Origin: a bacterium
GTDB taxonomy: Bacteria > Patescibacteriota > Saccharimonadia > Saccharimonadales > UBA4665
Assembly (NCBI GenBank): GCA_021777375.1
Contig: JAJYDV010000002.1
Location: forward strand, 40,949-104,948
Direction of reading: 5' to 3'
Length of the DNA stretch: 64,000 nt
Made by a program: the position numbers and the translations under genes. Below, one piece after another: positions 19,001-28,077 of the stretch. Positions within the stretch are counted from its first letter, which is position 1. Every line of letters begins with the position of its first letter. The notes under the pieces are model-generated. The model made no database searches. It saw nothing but the letters and a program-made list of their open reading frames with translations, and had not been told where the DNA came from.

Positions 19001-19611
19001 GTACTGGAGAGGCCTTTAAGGAACGAACTTCAGTTGGCAGTATGTACATTATTAAGTTGAACCACATGGTCGCTGATAAGATTCATGCCCGCTCTACTGG
19101 GCCGTACACGATGGTTACACAACAGCCATTGGGAGGAAAAGCTCAAAATGGTGGACAGCGCTTTGGTGAAATGGAAGTCTGGGCACTAGAAGCTTTTGGG
19201 GCAGCTACAACCCTCCAAGAAATGTTAACCATTAAGTCGGATGATGTTTATGGCAGAAGCAAGGCTTACGAGTCAATAATAAAGGGAACCGAAATTGTCG
19301 GGCCTAAAGTTCCTGAAAGCTTTAATGTGTTGGTTAAGGAACTGCAAGGCCTGGGTCTTAAAGTTGACTTAATTAAGGAAAGCGCAATTGTGGACGCGGA
19401 AGCTGTGCTAGCAACTAACGTTCATAACGAAGCAGTGAGCCAAAGTGCCATCGATATTCCCGAATCGGAAATTACCGATATTGATGTAACCGAAGAAACT
19501 ATAGGTGACGATTTCAGCATAGAGGAAGAATTAGTTACCAATGAAGATATTACGATAGCTAACAATGCGGCAGCTCAGAAAAATGCCGAAGACGAGAAGG
19601 AGGCAGAATAA
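16048..19611 (+). CDS. rpoB: DNA-directed RNA polymerase subunit beta
   Basis: RpoB is the second largest subunit of RNA polymerase and forms one side of the active-site cleft. The GTG start is backed by AAGGGAG ten bases upstream. At 1187 residues it is short next to E. coli and lacks large lineage inserts. Conserved blocks include GPGGLSRERAGFEVRD (rifampicin and fork region), VETPEGANIGL, the NFEDAIIIS block, GDKLGGRHGNKGV, and the C-terminal GGKAQNGGQRFGEMEVWALEA. In the rifampicin pocket the positions matching E. coli N518, L533 and I572 are Ile, Met and Val, while D516, H526, R529 and S531 are kept. The C-terminal tail is acidic. rpoC begins one base after the stop. Confidence 0.98.
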   Translation: MAHTTKPKGKSDFKQKRIYFTKQDHALELPNLVDHQNKSFEWFVSEGLGELLSEISPIDDYTGAKLSLSFKDYHFEKPKLTEQEARENNVSFEAPLKASVVLTNKVTGEIKDQEIYLGDYPWMTSRGTFVINGAERVVVSQLIRSAGVFFTREQHGTSYLYGAKVIPGRGAWLEFETAANNTIYVKIDRKRKIAVSTLFRALGMSETAMREVFAHVDTGRQNYLDATLEKDPSRGQNDALIEVYRRLRPGDLATVDNAKSLIENMFYNFKRFDFSRVGRYKINKRLNLDVPNTTENRILRLDDLVAIVAEIIRLNNTQEPSDDIDSLANRRVKLVGELVQRQFRIGLLRMERNTKDRMSMSDIETVQPAQLINARPVVAAVREFFASSQLSQFMDQINPLSELAHKRRLSSMGPGGLSRERAGFEVRDAHSTHYGRICAVETPEGANIGLVLNLANYARVNEYGFIETSYRKVINAVTAKECVGQIAATDYLNERGTIIVKEGKMLTKADAEKMALVKKQITWPVKARVTDEVVYLDAAEEESAIIAGGGNEIDDNGYFIEERVSARNRLNPGEVDANEVNYMDAARNQIIGSSAGLIPFIEKNYVYRSLMGSNQQRQAVPLIQPAAPIVGTGLERVAALNTGQVLLAEADGEVIKASADQIIVKYSDNRNVSYEPQHFVRSNEGTSINQKVVVSSGQKVKSGEVLAEGMSISGGELALGKDLLVAFMPWSGYNFEDAIIISRKLVEDDTLTSIHIVDFMIEVRETKLGPEIVTRDIPNVSEESLRHLDEDGIVRIGAEVHPGDILVGKITPKGEQELSSEERLLRAIFGEKAKEVRDTSQRMSNGKHGKVVGVKVFSRENGHELKAGVIMQIQVFVAQMRKISVGDKLGGRHGNKGVIARILPVEDMPFMEDGTPIDIILNPLGVPSRMNIGQLFETHLGLAARMLGFYVASPSFNGVPEEKIRELLSEAGVPADGKQQLFDGRTGEAFKERTSVGSMYIIKLNHMVADKIHARSTGPYTMVTQQPLGGKAQNGGQRFGEMEVWALEAFGAATTLQEMLTIKSDDVYGRSKAYESIIKGTEIVGPKVPESFNVLVKELQGLGLKVDLIKESAIVDAEAVLATNVHNEAVSQSAIDIPESEITDIDVTEETIGDDFSIEEELVTNEDITIANNAAAQKNAEDEKEAE

Positions 19612-19612
19612 C

Positions 19613-22600
19613 ATGGCAACACGTAATACTTACGGTACGGACATTGCCGATTTCGATGCAGTAAGACTGGCGATCGCCAGCCCAGCAGATATTCTCGAGT
19701 GGAGTTATGGCGAAGTTACTAAACCCGAAACCATAAATTATCGGACCCAAAAGCCGGAGCGTGACGGGCTGTTTTGTGAACGAATTTTTGGGCCAGTCAA
19801 AGATATTAACCCGCATGACGCAAAGTACAAAGGCGTTCGTAGTAGAGAAGCGGCTGTCGATAAGAATGGAGACCTAGTAACTAAGAGCATTGTTCGTCGT
19901 GAACGTATGGGGCACATTAATTTGGCGGTTCCAGTTGCTCATATTTGGTTTTTGCGTGGAACTCCCAGTGCTATGGGCCTACTCTTGGGCATGACCGTAA
20001 AAAACCTTGAACGTGTTGCTTATTTTGCCAGCTTTATCATTATTTCGGTAGATAGCGACAAGCGTGATCAGCTGCTAGCTGACAAAGAAGCTGAATTTAA
20101 TGCTGCAAAAGAGGCTATTAAGCTACGGTTTGAAAAAGAGGCAACTGAGGACAATGCCAACGTCAGAGCTCTTGCAGAGATGCAAACCAAGGAGATTGAG
20201 GAGCTAAGTAAAGATTTCGAGAATTACCGCGAACAGTTGGGTGCTTTAGTCAAGCAAAACTTGATTAGTGAAACCGATTACCGGGTTCTGCCTGACGAAC
20301 TACGGGCAATCGTAAAAGTCGGCATGGGCGGTGCAGCATTGAAAGAATTATTAGACGAGATTGATCTTACTACGTTAATAAATGATTTAAATGCTGAAGT
20401 CGAAGAAGCCAAAGGTCAGCGTCGTAAGCGTTTAATGAAACGTTTAAGATTAATTGAGAGTATTGAACGGGCCGGTATACATCCCGGAAGTATGTGTCTA
20501 TCGATTCTTCCGGTTATTCCTCCCGATCTTCGTCCAATGGTTCAGCTTACCGGTGGACGTTTTGCCACCTCTGATTTAAATGATCTATATAGGCGGGTTA
20601 TCAATCGTAATAATCGCCTTAAGAAGCTTATTGATTTAAACGCTCCGGAAGTAATAAGACGTAACGAGCAACGAATGCTCCAAGAAGCAATTGACGCCTT
20701 AATTGACAACTCAGCTGCTAGAGGTGGCCGTGCTGTAGCGGCTACGGGACAGCGACGTCGATTGAAGTCACTGAGCGATATGCTTAAGGGAAAACAAGGT
20801 CGTTTTCGCCAGAATCTTCTTGGTAAGCGTGTTGACTACTCCGGCCGATCGGTAATTGTCTCCGGTCCTGAGCTTAAGATTCATCAGTGTGGTTTACCAA
20901 AAATGATGGCTCTGGAGTTATTTAAGCCCTTTGTTATTGGTGAGTTAATCAATAACGAGCATGCTCATAACATTCGAAGCGCTACACGTTTAATTGAGTT
21001 GGGCGAGACAGTGGTTTGGGATGCCTTAGATGAAGTTATTAATGGTAAGTATGTACTACTTAACCGCGCACCAAGTCTACATCGTTTAAGTATCCAAGCT
21101 TTTCAACCGGTACTAATCGAAGGACGGGCAATCCAACTTCATCCCTTAGTTTGCCGTGGGTTTAACGCCGACTTTGATGGAGACCAGATGGCGGTTCACC
21201 TTCCTTTGAGCGATGACGCGCAAGAAGAAGCCAGGACGATTATGGCGGCCAACCGAAACTTACTAAAACCAGCCGATGGATCACCAATTTTACACATCGA
21301 ACAAGATATAGTTTTAGGTTGCTACTACCTGACCTACGCCCGCCCGGGCCTTAACGAAAATGTTCACATTTTAAGTAGTATTAACGAGTTAATTTTGTCT
21401 TTGGATAGCGGCCAACTTAGTCTTCAATCTCCAGTAACTTTGCCGTTTCGGGGAGTAATACGAACCACTACCGCAGGCCGGATTTTATTTAACGAGACAT
21501 TCCCAGAGGATTTTCCATTTCACGATGAACCAATGACCAAAAAACGTTTACAAAGCGTGATGGCTGAGGTTTATGCCCGCTATGGTCAGGAGCGTACGGC
21601 AGAGATTGCCGATGATCTAAAAGATTTGGGCTTCACTTACGCTACGATTTCCGGACTTAGTATGGGAATGAGTGATTTTGAACGAATCAAGGGTATGGAT
21701 GAACTAATTAATGTTGGCGATGAGCGATCAGCAGCTATTTCCGCTCAATATGAGCAAGGTTTTATAACTGAGTCGGAACGCGTTCGCCTTGTCGTAGATA
21801 ACTGGACAAAAATTGAAAACCAAGTTCAAGATTTACTAGCCGAGCAGACTGTAAATCGCGACTCTTCAATGGCCATTGCAATTACTTCGGGCGCAAGAGG
21901 AAATATTTCTCAGATGAAAATGACTGTCGGTATGGTAGGCGTGCTACAAGACGCTGCCGGTCGTACCATTGAGCTGCCGATTAAGTCCAGCTACATTAGC
22001 GGTCTTGACCCGCTAGAGTATTTCACTGGCACACGAGGCACTCGTAAGGCGTTAATAGATATCGCCTTAAAAACTGCCGACGCTGGCTACTTAACCCGTC
22101 GCTTAGTTGACGTTTCTCAGGACGTGTTTACGATTAATGACGACTTAGCCGATCCCGGATTCTCAATGCTTCGTGAAGATGCCGCTGCTATTGGTACAAG
22201 TTACGCTTCGCGTTTGACAGGTCGCTATGCTGCCGAAAACATTGCTAAGTATGTTAAGCTCGGTGAACTCATTACCCCGGAAATAGCCCAAGCAATTGAA
22301 ACAGACACTAAGCTTGACGGTGTAAAAATAATGAGTGCATTGTCATGCATGAACGTTCGCGGGGTGCCAAGCCGAAGCTATGGCGTTGATCCGGCAACCG
22401 GTAAGTTAGTCAGTTCTCACCATCCGATTGGTGTAATTGCTGCTCAGAGTATTGGTGAGCCTGGCACGCAACTAAGCTTAGACTCGAAGCACCGTTCCGG
22501 TGCTCTAGTAGCCGATGATGCTGCCCAGGGTCTTAGCCGTATTGAGGAGTTATTTGAATGTCGAACTCCTAAAGGTGTTGCCTATTTGTCAGATATTAGC

Positions 22601-23440
22601 GGTACTGTTAACGCTTGGGAAGAAGGCGATCATTACGTGGTTCAAATTACGGCTCACGGTAAGAAGAATCTTAGCTTTGAGCTAGGTGAGCGAAAATCAA
22701 AGTTGGCTAGTGGCACTGATGTGCAAGTTGGTGACGTGATTGCTTCCAACGAAGACGGAAGCGAGCCGTTAATTGCCCCGATGGCTGGCCGCCTCAGTAT
22801 TAGTGATACTACCTTGCAAATTACACCGACAAAGCAAAGTGTATTGCGCTATGAGATACCAGGTATAAAGCAGTTGCTTGTTGCAGATGGTGATAAGGTT
22901 GTCGCCGGACAAAGATTGACCAACGGTTCAATAAATCTTCATGATTTAATGCGTTTACAAGGGGTAGAATCAACACAACGCTACATCATGAACGAGATTT
23001 TAAAAATTTTTGTCAGCCAGGGCCAAAATATTGCCGATAAGCACCTGGAAATTATTGTTCGCCAGATGTTTAGCCGGGTTCAAATCGAAGATAGCGGCGA
23101 TAGCGAATTTGTCACCGGTGATATAGTTTCTAAACTGGCAGTTGGTGACGTTAACGAAAAGTTGGTAGCCGAAGGAAAGCAGCCAGCTCGCTATGTCCAA
23201 CTTTTGCTAGGCATTACAAAAGCCTCGCTTTCAACCGACTCCTTCCTTTCGGCAGCTTCTTTCCAGGACACTACTCGAGTATTGATTGCAGCTGCTGCAT
23301 CAGGAAAGGTCGACCGCTTGTTTGGTTTAAAGGAGAATGTCATTTTAGGTCGTAAAATTCCAGTAGGTACTGGATATGTCGCTGAGGACGAAGACTTGAG
23401 CAAAGGTAGTGAAATCGAGCAGGATTCGTTCGTCAGTTGA
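19613..23440 (+). CDS. rpoC: DNA-directed RNA polymerase subunit beta', divergent zinc sites and trigger loop
   Basis: RpoC is the largest subunit and carries the catalytic Mg site NADFDGDQM. The true start is ATG 19613 (MATRNTYGTD), not 19565, because AAGGAGG precedes it. The product has 1275 residues. The lid/rudder region KQGRFRQNLLGKRVDYSGRS is normal. Three features are not. First, residues 64-90 replace the four-cysteine zinc domain with a sequence lacking Cys. Second, the other zinc site keeps only Cys912. Third, the trigger-loop helix reads TQLSLDSKHRSG (952-963) instead of TQLTMRTFHxGG, keeping Gln953 and the catalytic His960. The bridge helix has Arg808 where His is usual. The ORF is intact, so this is divergence and not decay. 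Confidence 0.97.
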   Translation: MATRNTYGTDIADFDAVRLAIASPADILEWSYGEVTKPETINYRTQKPERDGLFCERIFGPVKDINPHDAKYKGVRSREAAVDKNGDLVTKSIVRRERMGHINLAVPVAHIWFLRGTPSAMGLLLGMTVKNLERVAYFASFIIISVDSDKRDQLLADKEAEFNAAKEAIKLRFEKEATEDNANVRALAEMQTKEIEELSKDFENYREQLGALVKQNLISETDYRVLPDELRAIVKVGMGGAALKELLDEIDLTTLINDLNAEVEEAKGQRRKRLMKRLRLIESIERAGIHPGSMCLSILPVIPPDLRPMVQLTGGRFATSDLNDLYRRVINRNNRLKKLIDLNAPEVIRRNEQRMLQEAIDALIDNSAARGGRAVAATGQRRRLKSLSDMLKGKQGRFRQNLLGKRVDYSGRSVIVSGPELKIHQCGLPKMMALELFKPFVIGELINNEHAHNIRSATRLIELGETVVWDALDEVINGKYVLLNRAPSLHRLSIQAFQPVLIEGRAIQLHPLVCRGFNADFDGDQMAVHLPLSDDAQEEARTIMAANRNLLKPADGSPILHIEQDIVLGCYYLTYARPGLNENVHILSSINELILSLDSGQLSLQSPVTLPFRGVIRTTTAGRILFNETFPEDFPFHDEPMTKKRLQSVMAEVYARYGQERTAEIADDLKDLGFTYATISGLSMGMSDFERIKGMDELINVGDERSAAISAQYEQGFITESERVRLVVDNWTKIENQVQDLLAEQTVNRDSSMAIAITSGARGNISQMKMTVGMVGVLQDAAGRTIELPIKSSYISGLDPLEYFTGTRGTRKALIDIALKTADAGYLTRRLVDVSQDVFTINDDLADPGFSMLREDAAAIGTSYASRLTGRYAAENIAKYVKLGELITPEIAQAIETDTKLDGVKIMSALSCMNVRGVPSRSYGVDPATGKLVSSHHPIGVIAAQSIGEPGTQLSLDSKHRSGALVADDAAQGLSRIEELFECRTPKGVAYLSDISGTVNAWEEGDHYVVQITAHGKKNLSFELGERKSKLASGTDVQVGDVIASNEDGSEPLIAPMAGRLSISDTTLQITPTKQSVLRYEIPGIKQLLVADGDKVVAGQRLTNGSINLHDLMRLQGVESTQRYIMNEILKIFVSQGQNIADKHLEIIVRQMFSRVQIEDSGDSEFVTGDIVSKLAVGDVNEKLVAEGKQPARYVQLLLGITKASLSTDSFLSAASFQDTTRVLIAAAASGKVDRLFGLKENVILGRKIPVGTGYVAEDEDLSKGSEIEQDSFVS

Positions 23441-23466
23441 TTTTAGTACGTCTTATCTGATAGAAT
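23437..23466 (+). promoter_or_regulatory. Promoter of the str operon (rpsL)
   Basis: TTGATT (23437, overlapping the rpoC stop) and TAGAAT (23461) are 18 bases apart, with TGA forming an extended -10. A leader of about 150 bases follows. It contains a TTATAGC/GCTATAA inverted repeat that could be structured. Confidence 0.65.
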
Positions 23467-23620
23467 GCGGATAAACGAAATTAAGTAATTTAAAGAGAAG
23501 GATAGTTTTAAGGATAGAACTGAGGCGTGAATACTGCAGTTATAGCGAGCTTCACTAAGTAGTTATCGCGGTCACTGCCGAAGGGTCATTAACAGCTATA
23601 AGCTTAAAGCAAATACAATA

Positions 23621-24028
23621 ATGCCAACCATCAACCAACTAGTTAGAAAGCCGCGCAGCAAAGTCACGACTAAGAGTAAGTCGCCGGCAATGCAGCGTGT
23701 TGTAAACAACCTTAAAACTACCGGCTATGAAAAGCCGGCGCCATTTAAGCGGGGTGTTTGTATTAAGGTCACCACTAAGACTCCAAAGAAGCCAAACTCG
23801 GCCTTACGTAAGGTTGCCCGTGTCAGATTGACCAACGGATATGAAGTTTGGGCATATATTGGCGGTGAAGGACATAACCTTCAAGAACACGCCGTAGTTT
23901 TAGTACGAGGCGGACGGGTAAAAGATTTACCTGGCGTACGTTACCATATCGTTCGCGGATCTCTCGACCTTCAGGGTGTAAGTGATCGTAAGCAAGGCCG
24001 CAGCAAATACGGAGCTAAGAAAGCTTAA
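23621..24028 (+). CDS. rpsL: 30S ribosomal protein uS12
   Basis: uS12 lines the decoding centre and helps control accuracy. The 135-residue protein has the conserved loops [18 protein letters not shown] (with the Lys equivalent to E. coli K42) and [17 protein letters not shown] (K87 and D88). These give a streptomycin-sensitive-type sequence at the classical positions. It opens the str operon behind its own promoter and a long leader. No clear Shine-Dalgarno sequence precedes the ATG. Confidence 0.98.
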   Translation: MPTINQLVRKPRSKVTTKSKSPAMQRVVNNLKTTGYEKPAPFKRGVCIKVTTKTPKKPNSALRKVARVRLTNGYEVWAYIGGEGHNLQEHAVVLVRGGRVKDLPGVRYHIVRGSLDLQGVSDRKQGRSKYGAKKA

Positions 24029-24047
24029 GGCTTTTGTAGTAATTTCT

Positions 24048-24527
24048 ATGCCACGCAAAAAAACCAAAGCATTTACAAGAGATATCCAACCCGACCGGCT
24101 GTATAACAGTGTTTTAGTGCAGCGCTTAATTAACAGGGTGATGCGCAACGGAAAAAAACAACTGGCCGAGCGCTTGGTATATACGGCTATGCAATCGGCT
24201 GCTACTAAACTTAAAGTAGCTAATCCATTAGACGTTTTTGAACAAGCCTACAAGAATATTCAGCCACTAACTGAAACTCGTTCACGCCGGGTTGGCGGAG
24301 CGAACTACCAAATTCCTTTCGAAGTCAAAGGTCAACGTCAAACGCACCTAACCATTATGTGGTTAGTAGCTGCGGCTCGTGCCCGTAAAGGAATGAGTAT
24401 GGCTGATCGTTTGGCTGCGGAATTTGTAGATGCCTATAACGGTACAGGGGCGGCAGTTAAGAAGCGTGAAGATACTCATCGCATGGCAGAAGCTAACCGG
24501 GCTTTCGCTCACTTTGCACGAACCTAG
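24048..24527 (+). CDS. rpsG: 30S ribosomal protein uS7
   Basis: uS7 nucleates assembly of the 30S head and contacts E-site tRNA. The ORF track begins at 23982 inside rpsL; the true start is ATG 24048 (MPRKKTKAF), giving 159 residues. The region [11 protein letters not shown] matches the family signature GGAxYQVPxEV. It lies 19 bases after rpsL and 50 bases before fusA, the classical order. A TAGAAT box before fusA may add a second promoter. Confidence 0.97.
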   Translation: MPRKKTKAFTRDIQPDRLYNSVLVQRLINRVMRNGKKQLAERLVYTAMQSAATKLKVANPLDVFEQAYKNIQPLTETRSRRVGGANYQIPFEVKGQRQTHLTIMWLVAAARARKGMSMADRLAAEFVDAYNGTGAAVKKREDTHRMAEANRAFAHFART

Positions 24528-24577
24528 AAAACATTAAGACATTAATTTAATAATAGAATGACTTTTTAGGAATCACG

Positions 24578-26662
24578 ATGGCTAACTCTACCTATCCAAT
24601 AGATAAACTGCGTAATATCGGCATTATTGCTCATATTGACGCAGGCAAAACAACCACTACGGAAGGTATACTTTACCGTACTGGGCTTAAGCATAAGATT
24701 GGTGCCGTGCATGAAGGTGAAACTACTACTGACTGGATGGCTCAGGAGCGAGAGCGTGGGATTACTATTGTTTCTGCCGCAGTTACCTGCTATTGGAAAG
24801 AGCACCAGATTAACATAATTGACACGCCAGGGCACATTGATTTTACAGTCGAAGTTGAGCGAAGTTTACGTGTTCTAGATGGCGCGGTAGTTGTCTTTGA
24901 CGGTAAAATGGGAGTCGAAAGCCAGAGTGAAACCGTTTGGCGGCAGGCCGACAAGTACAATGTTCCCCGTATCTGTTTTATTAACAAGATTAATCAGACT
25001 GGCGGTGATTACTATAAATCTCTCGAGTCAATTCATGCACGATTAAGTAAACAGGCCTTTCCAATTCATTTGCCCATGGGCTTTGAACAAGCCGTTAATG
25101 GCGTGATTGACTTAATAAGCATGAAGGCTTACAGCTACAAGGATTTTACCGATCACGAATTAGTTGAAGGTGAAATACCAGCCGATCTAGTTGACGAAGC
25201 TAAACGTTATCGCTCATTGCTAATTGAAAACGCTGTAGCTGAATATGAGCCTATGCTTGAGAAATATCTAGAGGTAGGCGAAGAAGGAATGAGTGAAGCA
25301 GACATTCGCCAGGCGGTTAGGGTTGCTACTTTATCTGGTAAATTCTACCCTGTGACAGGCGGTGACGGCAGGGGCGTAATCGTTGAAAAGTTGCTTGATC
25401 TGGTTACCGATTTATTACCTAGCCCTAATGACCGTGGCGTAACTTGGGGGAAGCATCCAAAGACTGGCGATGAAATTGAAAGAAAGCCCGAAACTGCTGA
25501 ACCGTTTTGCGCACTGGCGTTTAAAATTGCAACTGACCCATTTGTAGGAAAATTAGCTTACTTTAGAGTTTATTCAGGGAAAATTGTTGCCGGTAGTTAT
25601 ATTTTAAATAGTTCAACTAATGAAAAAGAACGGGTTGGGCGAATTGTTCGTATGCAAGCCGATAAGCGAGAAGATCTGGCCGAAGTCAAGGCTGGAGATA
25701 TCGCCGCGATTGTTGGATTGAAGGGAACTACTACGGGTAACACCTTGTGCGACGTAAGTTATCCAATTATTCTTGAGAGCATTACCTTCCCAGAACCTCC
25801 GGTGTCAATTGCTATTGAACCGAAGACTAAAGCCGACCAGGAAAAAATGAGTTTAGCATTGCAGCGTTTAGCTGAGGAAGATCCGACTTTCCGGATTCGG
25901 GTAGATGATGAAACTGGCCAAACAATTATCTCTGGGATGGGTGAACTGCACCTAGACATTATTGTTGATCGAATGAAACGAGAATTCGGCGTAGAAGCCA
26001 ATGTTGGTCAGCCTCAGGTTGCTTATCGTGAGACGATTCGGAAAAGCGACGTCGAAGTTCAGGGCAAGTATATTCGTCAAACCGGCGGTCGAGGTCAATA
26101 CGGCGATGTATGGCTAAGATTGTCACCAAATGAGGCCGGCTCAGGATTTGAGTTCATTAACTCAATTCGCGGCGGAACAGTCCCTAGCGAGTATATCCCG
26201 GCGGTACGCAAGGGGGTTGAAGAAGCATTGTCTAACGGTGTTATTGCCGGCTATCCAGTGGTAGATATTAAGGCGGAACTTTACGACGGCAGTTATCACG
26301 ATGTTGACTCGTCAGAAATGGCTTTCTCGATTGCCGGTTCAATGGCTCTTCAAGAAGGCGTTAAACGCGCTAATCCGGTACTTCTTGAGCCTATTATGAA
26401 GTTGGTGGTCGTATGTCCGGAAAGTTTCATGGGCGATGTTATCGGAGATTTAAACTCCAAGCGCGGACGCATTGAAAGCATGGAAGATCTAGCTAATGGT
26501 GTCAAAGAGATCACCGCCTTTGTGCCCCTAGCTGAGCTATTTGGCTACACTACTAATTTGCGTTCTATGACACAGGGACGAGCTAGTTCAACGATGGAAC
26601 TGGACCGTTATATGGACGTGCCGTCAAATGTTACTGAAAGCATTATTGCTAAAAAGCGCTAG
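24578..26662 (+). CDS. fusA: Elongation factor G with altered guanine-recognition motifs
   Basis: EF-G catalyses translocation and, with RRF, ribosome recycling. The 694-residue protein is full length in all five domains. G1 ([12 protein letters not shown]), G2 (RERGITI) and G3 (DTPGH) are normal. G4 reads INKIN (residues 135-139) instead of NKxD, so the Asp that recognises the guanine ring is Asn139. The G5 segment, normally around CGSAFKNKG, reads TGGDGRG. Domain II ([20 protein letters not shown]), the domain III block [19 protein letters not shown] and domain [12 protein letters not shown] are typical. It occupies the canonical str-operon site and appears intact and functional. Confidence 0.97.
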   Translation: MANSTYPIDKLRNIGIIAHIDAGKTTTTEGILYRTGLKHKIGAVHEGETTTDWMAQERERGITIVSAAVTCYWKEHQINIIDTPGHIDFTVEVERSLRVLDGAVVVFDGKMGVESQSETVWRQADKYNVPRICFINKINQTGGDYYKSLESIHARLSKQAFPIHLPMGFEQAVNGVIDLISMKAYSYKDFTDHELVEGEIPADLVDEAKRYRSLLIENAVAEYEPMLEKYLEVGEEGMSEADIRQAVRVATLSGKFYPVTGGDGRGVIVEKLLDLVTDLLPSPNDRGVTWGKHPKTGDEIERKPETAEPFCALAFKIATDPFVGKLAYFRVYSGKIVAGSYILNSSTNEKERVGRIVRMQADKREDLAEVKAGDIAAIVGLKGTTTGNTLCDVSYPIILESITFPEPPVSIAIEPKTKADQEKMSLALQRLAEEDPTFRIRVDDETGQTIISGMGELHLDIIVDRMKREFGVEANVGQPQVAYRETIRKSDVEVQGKYIRQTGGRGQYGDVWLRLSPNEAGSGFEFINSIRGGTVPSEYIPAVRKGVEEALSNGVIAGYPVVDIKAELYDGSYHDVDSSEMAFSIAGSMALQEGVKRANPVLLEPIMKLVVVCPESFMGDVIGDLNSKRGRIESMEDLANGVKEITAFVPLAELFGYTTNLRSMTQGRASSTMELDRYMDVPSNVTESIIAKKR

Positions 26663-26711
26663 ACTGTGCTCCCTAAATCACTAAAAGCGTAAAAATTAAA
26701 AAGTTTACCTC

Positions 26712-26740
26712 TTTACAAAGGTGTAGGTTATCTCTATACT
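26712..26740 (+). promoter_or_regulatory. Strong promoter of tuf
   Basis: TTTACA (26712) and TATACT (26735) are separated by exactly 17 bases. A leader of about 130 bases follows, ending in AAGGAGAAG before the tuf ATG. This gives EF-Tu expression independent of fusA, as expected for the most abundant protein. Confidence 0.75.
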
Positions 26741-26877
26741 AGCGATGGTAAAAAGCGTGGGTCTGTTAATGGTATTTCTGTTAACTAACGCTTATATATA
26801 ATTATCTAGTAAGCGATGGCGAGCCAAGCCAGAAAAGCTCGTCTTGACGCATACAATAGCAAGGAGAAGTTAAGAAT

Positions 26878-28059
26878 ATGGCTACATTTGATCGCACCAA
26901 ACCACATGTGAACGTTGGCACTATGGGTCACGTTGATCACGGCAAAACAACGCTTACGGCAGCGATTACTGCTGTTTTAGCAAAGCGTTTACCGAGTAAT
27001 ATTAACAAACCAGTACCTTACGACCAGATTGATAAAGCTCCTGAAGAACGTGCTCGTGGTATTACGATAGCAACCTCGCACCAAGAGTACGAAAGTGAAA
27101 AGCGTCACTATGCTCACGTCGACATGCCCGGTCACGCTGACTACGTCAAGAATATGATTACTGGTGCTGCGCAAATAGACGGGGCAATTCTTGTTGTTAG
27201 CGCCGCTGACGGCCCAATGCCTCAGACTCGTGAACACGTGCTATTGGCTCGCCAGGTCGGCGTTCCAAGTATTCTTGTCTACATGAACAAGATGGACTTA
27301 GCTGACGCGGAACTGGTTGACCTGGTTGAAGAAGAAATCCGTGACTTGCTAGCTAAGTATGATTTTGACCGTGACTGCCCAATTATTCGTGGCTCTGCTA
27401 CAAAAGCTCTCGAAGGCGACAAGGATAGCGAAGACTCGATCATGGCTCTAGTAAAGGCTATGGATGACTATATTCCCGAACCAGTACGTAGTCTCGATAA
27501 GCCATTTTTGATGCCAATCGAGGATGTCTTCTCTATTAAGGGACGTGGAACTGTTGCAACCGGAAGGATTGAAGCCGGTGTCGTAAAGATGAATGATGAA
27601 GTAGAGATTGTCGGTATTCGCCCCACCACTAAGTCTGTAGTTACGGGTATTGAAGCCTTTAAGAAACAACTTGACGAAGGACGAGCCGGAGACAACGCCG
27701 GTATCTTACTGCGAGGCATTGAGCGTGACGACATTGAGCGCGGTCAAGTATTAGCTAAGCCCGGAACAATTACTCCGCATACTGAATTTGAAAGTGAAGT
27801 CTACATACTCACTAAGGAAGAAGGCGGTCGTCACACTCCATTCTTTAAGGGATACAAACCGCAGTTTTACTTTAGGACTACCGATGTTACAGGTGAAGTT
27901 GAACTTCCGGCTGACAAAGAAATGGTTATGCCTGGCGACACAGTTACTTTTAACGTTAAACTATTGGCACCGATTGCTATGGACCAAGGACTTCGTTTTG
28001 CGATTCGAGAAGGTGGTAGAACAGTAGGTGCTGGTGTAGTCACTAAAGTTGTTAAATAA
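26878..28059 (+). CDS. tuf: Elongation factor Tu
   Basis: EF-Tu delivers aminoacyl-tRNA to the ribosomal A site. The 393 residues show normal G1 (GHVDHGKTT), G2 (RGITI), G4 (NKMD) and G5 (GSATKAL) motifs, in clear contrast to the EF-G of the same operon. The G3 box reads DMPGHADY: the position of E. coli Cys81 is Met, which removes the thiol targeted by N-ethylmaleimide there. A strong promoter and an AAGGAG ribosome-binding site precede it. rpsJ follows after 18 bases. Confidence 0.98.
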   Translation: MATFDRTKPHVNVGTMGHVDHGKTTLTAAITAVLAKRLPSNINKPVPYDQIDKAPEERARGITIATSHQEYESEKRHYAHVDMPGHADYVKNMITGAAQIDGAILVVSAADGPMPQTREHVLLARQVGVPSILVYMNKMDLADAELVDLVEEEIRDLLAKYDFDRDCPIIRGSATKALEGDKDSEDSIMALVKAMDDYIPEPVRSLDKPFLMPIEDVFSIKGRGTVATGRIEAGVVKMNDEVEIVGIRPTTKSVVTGIEAFKKQLDEGRAGDNAGILLRGIERDDIERGQVLAKPGTITPHTEFESEVYILTKEEGGRHTPFFKGYKPQFYFRTTDVTGEVELPADKEMVMPGDTVTFNVKLLAPIAMDQGLRFAIREGGRTVGAGVVTKVVK

Positions 28060-28077
28060 GAGATTTTTAAAATTTTT

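Noticed and set aside
22022-22057. First reading of the [8 protein letters not shown]-type segment as the trigger loop with its catalytic His mutated
   Set aside because: That segment is the bridge helix. The trigger-loop His is in QLTMRTFHxGG and is kept here as His960, so loss of the catalytic His was withdrawn and the two observations were reported separately.
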